From contig NZZF01000064.1 of the NCBI GenBank assembly GCA_002702385.1, forward strand, positions 1 through 5,726: 5,726 nt of DNA. The letters are read 5' to 3'. The notes under the pieces were generated by a model. The model was given only the letters and a program-made list of their open reading frames with translations, was not told the DNA's origin and did not search any database. Positions within the stretch are counted from its first letter, which is position 1. Every line of letters starts with the position of its first letter. Positions 1 to 5,726 of the stretch are shown here, piece after piece. The position numbers were made by a program, and so were the translations under genes. The DNA comes from Flavobacteriaceae bacterium. GTDB taxonomy: Bacteria > Bacteroidota > Bacteroidia > Flavobacteriales > Flavobacteriaceae.

Positions 1-636
1 AACTCCCCATTCTTCAGCACTATGCTCCCAATCTCCGTCAAACCACCATAAATCAGGATTAAATTTTTCTGATAATTCTCCAAGTTGTGAAAACATATAA
101 GATTGAAATTTAATCCATCTTTCAGGCTCATTCTCTATATTATATCTCCTAATATTTGTTGTATGATGGGTATAATCAGAATATGACCAGTCTGGAAGTG
201 AAAAATATAATCCTAATTTCAAGCCTTGTTTATTTACAGCTTTGACAAATGGACTTAGCACATCTTTTTTCGCAATGGAATTTGAAAATGAATTAATTCC
301 TCCACTTTTTGAATTCCATAAAGCAAAACCATCGTGATGTTTAGAAGTAATAACTGTGTATTTTGCTCCACTTTCTTTAATAAGTTTAGCCCATTGATTG
401 GGGTTATATTTTTCGGCACTAAATCCATCTAACTGTTTCATATAATCATCATACGAAATATATTCATTAAAAAATGACCATGATTCGCTTATGCCATTAA
501 CAGAGTAAATCCCCCAATGAATGAAAATTCCAAGCTTAGCATCTTCAAACCAATCCATTTTACTTTCATAGTCATTATTCTGAGAAAGAGAAATTGATGA
601 AAAAAATATCAAAAAAATTGAAAGAACTATTCTCAT
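1..636 (-). CDS. Alpha-L-fucosidase, GH29, secreted (partial, C-terminus off the left edge)
   Basis: Hydrolyses terminal alpha-L-fucose from glycans; GH29 enzymes are retaining exo-glycosidases. The reading frame stays open for 212 codons from ATG at 636-634 to the window edge, so this is the N-terminal half of a protein that is usually 430-600 residues. Residues 1-18 form a signal peptide (M-R-I then a hydrophobic run, ending S-L-S before Q19), so the product is probably periplasmic. Family motifs are clear: K-L-G-I-F-I-H-W-G-I-Y-S with H40, T-S-K-H-H-D-G-F-A-L-W with H100/H101 (fucose-binding histidines in characterised GH29 enzymes), and L-W-W-F-D-G-D-W-E, where D200 is the expected nucleophile. 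The acid/base residue lies in the missing part. The start is chosen because it gives a full signal peptide and the upstream bases are non-coding. It is divergent from the membrane protein at 708. Substrate (fucoidan, glycoprotein or other) cannot be told from this fragment. Confidence 0.93.
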   Translation of the reverse strand, partial: MRIVLSIFLIFFSSISLSQNNDYESKMDWFEDAKLGIFIHWGIYSVNGISESWSFFNEYISYDDYMKQLDGFSAEKYNPNQWAKLIKESGAKYTVITSKHHDGFALWNSKSGGINSFSNSIAKKDVLSPFVKAVNKQGLKLGLYFSLPDWSYSDYTHHTTNIRRYNIENEPERWIKFQSYMFSQLGELSEKFNPDLWWFDGDWEHSAEEWGV

Positions 637-658
637 TTATAATTATTAAATTAACATT

Positions 659-688
659 ACTTACGAATAAATTTATGTATTAGTAAGT
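659..688. repeat. Imperfect inverted repeat in the divergent intergenic region (possible operator)
   Basis: The left arm ACTTACGAATA (659-669) and right arm TATTAGTAAGT (678-688) are reverse complements at 10 of 11 positions, separated by an 8-base spacer. It sits nearly midway between two divergent start codons (636 and 708) and overlaps the predicted -7 box of the fucosidase promoter. A dimeric repressor or activator site serving both genes is the simplest reading; a hairpin in a 5' leader is the alternative. The regulator is not encoded in this window. Confidence 0.5.
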
Positions 689-698
689 TTAATTCAAA
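668..698 (-). promoter_or_regulatory. Candidate Bacteroidota-type promoter for the fucosidase gene
   Basis: Read on the minus strand, TTTG (698-695) is followed after 19 bases by TAAATTTA (675-668). This fits the published Bacteroidota consensus of TTG near -33 and TAnnTTTG near -7 with a 17-23 base spacer, except for the last base of the -7 box. It would give a leader of roughly 25 bases before the ATG at 636. Such boxes arise often by chance in AT-rich DNA, so this is a prediction only. The -7 box lies across the loop of the inverted repeat at 659-688. Confidence 0.35.
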
Positions 699-707
699 AC
701 ATAAACA

Positions 708-1877
708 ATGGATAGAGTAAAAACAATTGACGCATTAAGAGCTCTAACTATGTTTTTTATGATCTTCGTTAATGACTTTTGGACTTTAAAAAATATTCCT
801 GAATGGTTAAAACATACAACTGCTGAAGTTGATGGCATGGGGTTTTCAGATATAATATTTCCACTTTTTTTATTTATAGTTGGATTATCAATTCCTCTTT
901 CAATAAATGTAAGAATCAATAATGGAGATGAAAACAGAAAAATTTTTAAGCATATAATTCAAAGATCTTTTGCATTAATTGTTATGGGTGTATTTATGGT
1001 TAATTATGAATCAGCTAGTGAATATGGAATGATAATTAGCAAATATACATGGGAGATAATTATGGCAATATCTATCTTTTTGATTTGGGTTAATTATAAA
1101 AAAATTCCATACTTAAATAATAAAGTAGAGTATTTTCTAAAATTTACAGGCACTCTACTCTTAATATTTATTGCAGCTATATACGAAGGGTCTCATTCTG
1201 GTGAAACAACATGGATGAGAACGAGCTGGTGGGGAATTTTAGGTTTAATTGGTTGGGCTTATCTCTTTAACGGTTTGGTTTATCTTTTATTAAGAAATAA
1301 AATAAAATTTCTGTTCATTATTTTCTTGACTTTAATGTTTATGAATGTTCAAGAAAATAATTTTTTTGAGGGAATTCCTGCCTTTAAAGTAATAGTTGGA
1401 GCTTCAAATCATTTGTTTGTTCTTTCAGGTGTTTTAACCTCAATATTTTTTGTCAAATATTTTAAAGAACAACAAGAAAATCTATTCCTTAAAATTTTAT
1501 TTGGTTGTTCAATTATATTTTTGGTTTATGGTTTTTTAATTCGTCCATCGTTTCATATTTCTAAGATTTATGGATCTCCCTCATGGGTTGCTATATGTAC
1601 CGCAATAAATTTGTTTTCATTTATCATCTTATTTTTATTAGTTGAAAAAACAAACTTTAATAAGTTTCTCAAACCCATTAAAGCAGCTGGAACCTCAACA
1701 TTAACATGTTATCTAATCCCTTATTTATTATATCCAATATTAGTCTTAATGAATTTTTCATGGCCTGAATGGATGATAGTAGGAAATGTAGGTTTGGTTA
1801 AATCTTTATTGTTTTCTTTTTCAATTATCGTTTTTGTCAGAATTTTAGAAAAAAATAATTTAAAACTTAAAGTTTAG
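708..1877 (+). CDS. Polytopic membrane protein of the DUF5009 / HGSNAT-like (NagX-type) family
   Basis: 389 residues, with about 11-12 predicted transmembrane segments (roughly residues 10-24, 49-66, 85-100, 113-129, 143-159, 173-195, 199-213, 228-250, 262-279, 293-312, 330-349, 360-379). The N-terminus carries the family signature: R-x-x-T-I-D-A-L-R-A-L-T, V-N-D at 21-23, then W-L-K-H, G-M-G-F-S-D and P-L-F-L-F-I-V-G. H36 lines up with the active-site histidine of human heparan-alpha-glucosaminide N-acetyltransferase (F-K-H context), which moves acetyl from cytosolic acetyl-CoA to glucosamine across a membrane. S-W-W-G-I-L-G-L-I-G-W-A-Y (173-185) and T-C-Y-L-I-P-Y (333-339) are also typical of bacterial members. 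Location is the inner membrane. The bacterial function is poorly established; a role in amino-sugar acetylation or uptake is inferred from homology and from the nearby glycosidase and epimerase. No Shine-Dalgarno precedes the ATG. The stop overlaps the convergent epimerase gene by 4 bases. Confidence 0.85.
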   Translation: MDRVKTIDALRALTMFFMIFVNDFWTLKNIPEWLKHTTAEVDGMGFSDIIFPLFLFIVGLSIPLSINVRINNGDENRKIFKHIIQRSFALIVMGVFMVNYESASEYGMIISKYTWEIIMAISIFLIWVNYKKIPYLNNKVEYFLKFTGTLLLIFIAAIYEGSHSGETTWMRTSWWGILGLIGWAYLFNGLVYLLLRNKIKFLFIIFLTLMFMNVQENNFFEGIPAFKVIVGASNHLFVLSGVLTSIFFVKYFKEQQENLFLKILFGCSIIFLVYGFLIRPSFHISKIYGSPSWVAICTAINLFSFIILFLLVEKTNFNKFLKPIKAAGTSTLTCYLIPYLLYPILVLMNFSWPEWMIVGNVGLVKSLLFSFSIIVFVRILEKNNLKLKV

Positions 1878-1883
1878 TTTTTT
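1849..1883. terminator. Weak, symmetrical candidate bidirectional terminator at the convergent gene ends
   Basis: A small stem, AAACT (1863-1867) / AGTTT (1871-1875) with loop TAA, is flanked by seven A on the left (1849-1855) and six T on the right (1878-1883). Transcripts from either direction would therefore have a hairpin followed by U-rich sequence. The stem has a single G-C pair and lies inside coding sequence at both 3' ends, so it is well below a canonical intrinsic terminator. No better candidate exists between the two genes because they overlap. Confidence 0.22.
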
Positions 1884-3007
1884 AACAAAGAAAATTTAAA
1901 AGTTGTCATAGAGCTAAATTTATTACCAGGCTCTAAAACTGTTGAAGGAAAATTTTGTGTATTTGGTGAATTTGGAAAAAATTGAGTCTCTAAACAAAAG
2001 CCAGATCTCTTAACATATTTCATTCCTTTTTTTGAACCTAAAGATCCGTCTAAAAAATTTCCTATATATAATTGAACACCTGGTAAATCTGTAAAGACCT
2101 CCATATTAATCATTGACTCCGTACTTTGAGCCTCACCAATTTTTCTCAATTCTTTATTATAATTATTTAGCACCCAACAATGGTCGTATCCATTTCCTAA
2201 TGATAACTGATTGTCAATTTGACTTAAATCTCTTCCGATTTTTTTTCTCTTTCTAAAATCAAATGGGGTGCCTTCAACATTTTTAATTTCACCTGTTGGA
2301 ATTATTTTCTCATTAACTGGTAAAAATGAATCGGCATCAAGTTCTAATTCATGATCAAGAATATCTCCAGAACTTTCACCTGATAAATTAAAATATGTAT
2401 GTTGAGTTAAATTAATTACTGTTGTTCTATCCGTTTCAGCTTCATATTTAACGCTAAGTTCATTATCATTTGAGAGAGTATATGTTACATAAATATTTAA
2501 ATTTCCTGGATAACCCTCTTCCATATCTTTTGATAAATAATTTAATCTTATTGAACGTTTATTTTCAGAATCATAAGAGACTACTTCCCAATTAACCTTA
2601 TCAAATCCTTTTATACCACCATGTAGAGAAGCTCCATTATTATTAACTGCCAGGTTATACTCAACATTATTTAATATAAATTTTCCATCATCAATTCTGT
2701 TTGCATATCTTCCTACAATTGCTCCAAAATATGGATGTTTATTTAAATAGGGTTCCAGATTATCAAACCCTAATGCTACGTCAATTAGATTATTATTTTT
2801 ATCAGGCACTTTAATACTTGTGATAATTCCACCATATGTAATTACTTCAACCTCACAATCATTATTTTTTAAAAGATACTTGTAGACCTGTTCACCATTT
2901 TCTAATTTTCCAAAAACCACAATATTTTCTTTAATGTTTAAACATGAATTTAAAGTTAAAATTGAAACAAATAAAAACGATAAAGTAAATTTTAATCCTT
3001 TTCTCAT
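1874..3007 (-). CDS. galM: Aldose 1-epimerase (mutarotase), lipoprotein
   Basis: Interconverts the alpha and beta anomers of aldoses such as glucose and galactose. It is 377 residues; classical cytosolic GalM is about 340, and the excess is an N-terminal export signal: M-R-K-G-L-K, a hydrophobic stretch, and a lipobox ending L-N-S-C with C22 as the lipidation site. Family motifs are intact and in order: G-R-Y-A-N-R-I (R100), S-L-H-G-G-x-K-G-F-D-K (H129), L-T-Q-H-T-Y-F-N-L-S-G (H203, the expected catalytic acid), Y-D-H (D275) and C-L-E-T-Q-F-F-P-N-S-P-N (E340, the expected catalytic base). The enzyme should thus act in the periplasm or at the envelope on sugars released outside the cytoplasm, fitting the nearby secreted fucosidase. 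The start at 3007 is the one that gives a complete lipoprotein signal. It converges on the membrane-protein gene (4-base overlap) and diverges from the operon at 3048. Exact sugar specificity is not visible. Confidence 0.93.
   Translation of the reverse strand: MRKGLKFTLSFLFVSILTLNSCLNIKENIVVFGKLENGEQVYKYLLKNNDCEVEVITYGGIITSIKVPDKNNNLIDVALGFDNLEPYLNKHPYFGAIVGRYANRIDDGKFILNNVEYNLAVNNNGASLHGGIKGFDKVNWEVVSYDSENKRSIRLNYLSKDMEEGYPGNLNIYVTYTLSNDNELSVKYEAETDRTTVINLTQHTYFNLSGESSGDILDHELELDADSFLPVNEKIIPTGEIKNVEGTPFDFRKRKKIGRDLSQIDNQLSLGNGYDHCWVLNNYNKELRKIGEAQSTESMINMEVFTDLPGVQLYIGNFLDGSLGSKKGMKYVKRSGFCLETQFFPNSPNTQNFPSTVLEPGNKFSSMTTFKFSLLKN
2962..2993 (+). promoter_or_regulatory. Candidate promoter for the envelope operon, inside the 5' end of galM
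   Basis: On the plus strand TTG (2962-2964) is followed after 21 bases by TAAATTTT (2986-2993), matching the Bacteroidota pattern TTG / TAnnTTTG except for the last base. It would start transcription near base 3000 and leave a leader of about 48 bases before the ATG at 3048. The 40-base gap itself (3008-3047) contains TAAATTTA at 3030-3037, but with no TTG at suitable spacing on either strand. The match could be chance in such AT-rich DNA. Confidence 0.25.
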
Positions 3008-3047
3008 AAGTTAGGTCCAACATTTGTAATAAATTTAAAAAAATAAC

Positions 3048-4247
3048 ATGAAAGGCTATTTTACATTATTCTTATTATTCTTTTCTCTTTTGAATTTTAG
3101 TCAAGAAAAAATCAAAGCATACATTGATTGCAGATGTGATGAAAATTATTTAAAACAAGAAACTTCTTTTTTAGAATATGTTAGAGATCAAGATTTAGCA
3201 GACGTTGAAATATTTATTAGAGATGAAAGAAATCCAACTGGATCTCGTTCATTTGAAATAACAATTGATGGTAATAATAGCTTGAAGGATATTAGTTCTA
3301 GTGCTACAGCTGTAGGATATTCAAATGATACCTCCAGTACTTTAAGGGATAAATTACTTAATAAATTAAAAGTAGCATTAGTTCCTTTTTTAGAAAAAGC
3401 CAATTATAATTTAAAACTTAATATTGAATCTAACTTTGAGAATTCTACTTCTTTAGATGATAAGTGGAAAAACTGGGTTTTTGAATTATCAGGATCATAC
3501 AATAATGATAAGGAAGAAAGTAGAAAAACTAACAGATATGAAGTTGAATTTGAAATTGATAAACTTACAGAAGACTGGAGGATTGGTATGGAAATTAGTC
3601 GAAATGAATCTAATAGAAAGTTTTACAGCGATGATAATGAATACACTAGTAATAGAAAAACTACAAGTTTTAGAGGAAGAGTAGTTAGAAGTATTTCAGA
3701 TCATTTTTCAGCTGGTGTATTTTTTGGAGCATATCAAAACACTTATGAAAATATCGATTTTAACAGGTACTTAGCACCAGCAATTGAATATAGTTTATAT
3801 CCATATAAGGATGTTTTAAGCAAAGAAATTACTCTTGCCTACAGAATTGGTACTGGGAAAAGAAATTACATTGAGGAAACCATATATGGTTATACTGAAC
3901 AAAAGTTAACATCTCAAACATTGAGTTTAAATATCAGATTTAGGCAAAAGTGGGGAAATATAAGCTCTTATATTAATGGAACACAATTTTTAAATGATGG
4001 CACAAAAAAAAGATTTTCACTAAGAAGTGATCTAGATATAAGAGTTTTTGAAGGTTTGGCTGTAAGACTTTCAGGAAATATTAATTTAATTAGAGAACAA
4101 TACAGTTTAGCTGCTGGAAATACCTCAGTTGAAGATCTTTTACTCCAACAAAGACAAATAGCAACAGATTACAGAACTAATTTCTCAATTGGGTTAAGCT
4201 ATACTTTTGGATCGATATACAATAGTATCATAAATACTAGATTATGA
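3048..4247 (+). CDS. Uncharacterised outer-membrane beta-barrel protein with N-terminal DCxCD domain
   Basis: 399 residues, function unknown. Residues 1-18 are a signal peptide (hydrophobic run, N-F-S before Q19). An N-terminal globular domain (about 20-125) has the order D-C-R-C-D (27-31), F-L-E-Y-V-R-D (41-47), A-D-V-E-I-F-I (51-57), T-G-S (64-66), then a helix-like stretch near 95-117. I recall this architecture from a recurrent hypothetical family in Bacteroidota and some other Gram-negative phyla; that is memory, not a search. From about residue 140 onward the sequence shows alternating polar/hydrophobic strands separated by charged turns (W-V-F-E-L-S-G-S, D-W-R-I-G-M-E-I-S, H-F-S-A-G-V-F-F-G-A, T-L-S-L-N-I-R-F), ending with F-S-I-G-L-S-Y-T-F-G (379-388), which together point to an outer-membrane barrel. 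It is first in a tight operon and its stop overlaps the next start as ATGA. The two cysteines at 28 and 30 might form a disulfide or bind a ligand; nothing here decides that. Confidence 0.8.
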   Translation: MKGYFTLFLLFFSLLNFSQEKIKAYIDCRCDENYLKQETSFLEYVRDQDLADVEIFIRDERNPTGSRSFEITIDGNNSLKDISSSATAVGYSNDTSSTLRDKLLNKLKVALVPFLEKANYNLKLNIESNFENSTSLDDKWKNWVFELSGSYNNDKEESRKTNRYEVEFEIDKLTEDWRIGMEISRNESNRKFYSDDNEYTSNRKTTSFRGRVVRSISDHFSAGVFFGAYQNTYENIDFNRYLAPAIEYSLYPYKDVLSKEITLAYRIGTGKRNYIEETIYGYTEQKLTSQTLSLNIRFRQKWGNISSYINGTQFLNDGTKKRFSLRSDLDIRVFEGLAVRLSGNINLIREQYSLAAGNTSVEDLLLQQRQIATDYRTNFSIGLSYTFGSIYNSIINTRL

Positions 4248-5326
4248 TTTTTAGAAAACTGATTCTATTATTTTTTATTCAAATTTCTTTTGCTCAAGTA
4301 ATTGATAAAAATTTAATTAAAGATTCAGTTAAAAGTGAAATTAATGAGACTGAGCCAGGGGTAATTTTAAACTTATTCTCTGAAAAAAACAATCTAAATT
4401 TTTCTTATGCCTATGGTATAAATGATTTAAAAACAGTAAACTTTCTTGAAAATGATTCACAGTTCAGAATAGCTAGTGTCACTAAAACTTTTGTTGCAGC
4501 ATCCGTTTTAAGGTTGTGGGAAGAAAAAAAATTAGACCTTGATGATCCAATCTCTTATTATATTGATAGAAATATTTATGACTATCTTATTGATGGAGGT
4601 TATAATCCTGAAATTATAACAGTTAGAAATTTATTAAATCATTCAGCTGGTTTATTCGATCATACAACTCATCCCAATTTTTTTAAAAAATTATTTGAAA
4701 ATCCTTCTTATAAGTGGACAAGAGAATCTCAGATCAAAGCGTGTGTTGATTGGGGGAAGCCTATTGGTTTGCCTGGTCAACAAATGAAGTATTCTGATAC
4801 AGGATATGTGATACTGGGAGGTATCATTGAAAAATTATATGGAAAAAATCTTGACAAATCTATAAGTGAATTATTAAAATTTAATGAATTAAATATAAGA
4901 GATACATGGTTTGAGGATGATAGAAATGACAAGAGAATTCATCAATATTTTAGAAATGGAACTGATGCTTACAATTTTGATAAGTCCATGGATTATTTTG
5001 GAGGCGGTGGGTTGATTTCTACTGCTAGTGATATTTCTAAATTTTTCTATTTATTATTTAATAATAAAGTATTTAAATCCCCTAGAACACTTGATGAAAT
5101 GCTAAAAAAATACTCATACTCCACTCCATCTCAAATGGACTACTCATTGGGGATTTGGGAAATAAATATTGATGATATAAAACTTTATACCCACAGTGGT
5201 TTTTGGGGAACTCAAGTTGTTTATAGTCCAAAGTATAATTTAAGTATAAGCGCCAACTATAGTAAAGGTTGGAGGGGAGGAATGAATGCCCCAATCATAA
5301 AAAAAGTTCTTAAATTGATGAAATGA
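4244..5326 (+). CDS. Serine beta-lactamase-family hydrolase (class C / PBP-like), secreted
   Basis: 360 residues with a signal peptide (1-17, S-F-A before Q18), so it acts in the periplasm or outside. The three hallmark motifs of the serine beta-lactamase / DD-peptidase fold are present: S-V-T-K (S78 nucleophile, K81), Y-S-D (Y183, in Y-S-D-T-G-Y), and H-S-G (317-319), which takes the place of K-T-G. Supporting family signatures are F-R-I-A-S-V-T-K-T-F, L-L-N-H-S-A-G-L (130-137), F-G-G-G-G-L-I-S-T-A-S-D (252-263) and Y-S-L-G-I-W (300-305). The third residue of the Y-x-N element is Asp here. Most members of this broad family are esterases, D-amino-acid or peptide hydrolases, or of unknown substrate, so antibiotic resistance should not be assumed. 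It overlaps the barrel gene upstream and the S9 peptidase gene downstream by 4 bases each (ATGA), suggesting all three are made together; a peptide-related substrate is a reasonable but unproven guess. Confidence 0.9.
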   Translation: MIFRKLILLFFIQISFAQVIDKNLIKDSVKSEINETEPGVILNLFSEKNNLNFSYAYGINDLKTVNFLENDSQFRIASVTKTFVAASVLRLWEEKKLDLDDPISYYIDRNIYDYLIDGGYNPEIITVRNLLNHSAGLFDHTTHPNFFKKLFENPSYKWTRESQIKACVDWGKPIGLPGQQMKYSDTGYVILGGIIEKLYGKNLDKSISELLKFNELNIRDTWFEDDRNDKRIHQYFRNGTDAYNFDKSMDYFGGGGLISTASDISKFFYLLFNNKVFKSPRTLDEMLKKYSYSTPSQMDYSLGIWEINIDDIKLYTHSGFWGTQVVYSPKYNLSISANYSKGWRGGMNAPIIKKVLKLMK

Positions 5327-5726
5327 AAAAATTCCTATTACAGATTTCTATTGCATTGATACTATTTTCTTGTGATAAGAACATAAACATGGACAAAAAA
5401 GTTTATGAAAATGCAAAAAAACATTTATCTCAAAACTTAAATAAATATTTAAAAAGTATCGTTTCTTCTCAATCATGGGGGGATAACTCCTTAACATACA
5501 GAATTAAAAATGATACTATTTTTAAAACATATAAAATAGATCTTGAAACTCTAGAAGTGAATGAAACTGATAAAAATCAAAGTAGAAGAAATAGAGGGAA
5601 TTGGAATGAATACTTGTCGCCAGATGGAAATTATGGAGCTTATGTCAATAATCATAATTTATGGATTAGAAATACTGAAACCGGAAATAGAATTCAGTTG
5701 ACATATGATGGTTTTGAGGATTATGG
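5323..5726 (+). CDS. S9 family (DPP IV-like) peptidase, lipoprotein (partial, C-terminus off the right edge)
   Basis: The frame is open from ATG at 5323 to the window end, giving 134 complete codons. The N-terminus M-K-K-F-L followed by a hydrophobic run and L-F-S-C puts the lipidated cysteine at C17, so the protein is envelope-anchored. After a helical-looking region (A-K-K-H-L through Y-L-K-S, about 31-45) come beta-propeller features of dipeptidyl-peptidase IV-type enzymes: E-Y-L-S-P-D-G-N-Y-G-A-Y-V (96-108), H-N-L-W-I-R-N (111-117) and R-I-Q-L-T-Y-D-G-F-E-D-Y-G (123-135). The alpha/beta-hydrolase domain with the Ser-Asp-His triad would lie beyond the edge; full members are about 700-800 residues. 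Known relatives remove dipeptides from peptide N-termini, often after proline. The start overlaps the preceding stop as ATGA. The family call is made from the propeller part only, so activity cannot be confirmed here. Confidence 0.85.
   Translation, partial: MKKFLLQISIALILFSCDKNINMDKKVYENAKKHLSQNLNKYLKSIVSSQSWGDNSLTYRIKNDTIFKTYKIDLETLEVNETDKNQSRRNRGNWNEYLSPDGNYGAYVNNHNLWIRNTETGNRIQLTYDGFEDY

Noticed and set aside
689..919. Minus-strand open frame of 76 codons opposite the start of the membrane-protein gene
   Set aside because: It lies almost wholly antisense to a well-supported gene, has no recognisable motif, and its frame is explained by the AT-rich coding strand.
1..3007. Reading the left half as a complete polysaccharide utilization locus
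   Set aside because: No SusC/SusD pair, sulfatase, sugar kinase, transporter or hybrid sensor is visible; a fucosidase, an epimerase and a membrane protein are not enough.
3010..3021. Near-palindrome GTTAGGTCCAAC in the second divergent gap, considered as an operator
   Set aside because: Only four of six base pairs match, it is short, and no second copy was seen, so chance is the better explanation.
3188..3403. Minus-strand open frame of 71 codons inside the barrel gene
   Set aside because: It is fully antisense to a gene with a signal peptide and family-like motifs, and nothing in the translation is recognisable.
1855..3422. Similar AT-rich strings (TAATTTAAAACTTAA) near 1856 and 3408, considered as a dispersed repeat
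   Set aside because: Both fall in coding sequence, are short and of low complexity, and the flanks do not match.
3457..3684. Plus-strand open frame of 75 codons in another frame of the barrel gene
   Set aside because: It overlaps a supported gene throughout and has no domain or start-site evidence.
5082..5294. Minus-strand open frame of 70 codons inside the beta-lactamase-family gene
   Set aside because: It is antisense to the conserved C-terminal part of a clear gene and its composition looks like a shadow frame.

Overview
This AT-rich window (well under 40% GC by eye) reads as a chromosomal piece of a Bacteroidota genome, most likely a marine flavobacterium-like organism. The evidence is the low GC, ribosome-binding regions that are A-rich with no Shine-Dalgarno, short hydrophobic signal peptides ending in S-Q or A-Q, Cys-containing lipoboxes, and proteins typical of the group. 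These include a secreted GH29 fucosidase, a DUF5009/HGSNAT-like membrane protein, a lipoprotein aldose epimerase and an S9 dipeptidyl-peptidase lipoprotein. The taxonomic call is inference; there is no rRNA or marker gene here.

Layout. Bases 1-636 (minus) hold the N-terminal 212 codons of a secreted alpha-L-fucosidase, cut by the left edge. A 71-base divergent gap (637-707) carries a strong imperfect inverted repeat and a plausible Bacteroidota-type promoter for the fucosidase. Bases 708-1877 (plus) encode a polytopic membrane protein related to heparan-alpha-glucosaminide N-acetyltransferase. It converges on, and overlaps by 4 bases, an aldose 1-epimerase lipoprotein on the minus strand (1874-3007). 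A second divergent gap of only 40 bases (3008-3047) precedes a tightly packed plus-strand operon. That operon encodes an uncharacterised outer-membrane beta-barrel protein (3048-4247), a serine beta-lactamase-family hydrolase (4244-5326), and the start of an S9 (DPP IV-like) peptidase lipoprotein (5323 to the right edge). Both junctions in the operon are 4-base ATGA stop/start overlaps, which suggests translational coupling.

How the genes may work together. The left half looks like sugar scavenging: release of fucose, conversion of sugar anomers, and a membrane protein of the amino-sugar transacetylase family. It is not a complete polysaccharide utilization locus, because no SusC/SusD pair, sulfatase or regulator is visible. 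The right half is a separate cell-envelope operon with three exported products, and the most obscure is the barrel protein with an N-terminal D-C-x-C-D motif. No mobile element, CRISPR array, tRNA or rRNA was seen, and no intergenic stretch exceeds 75 bases.
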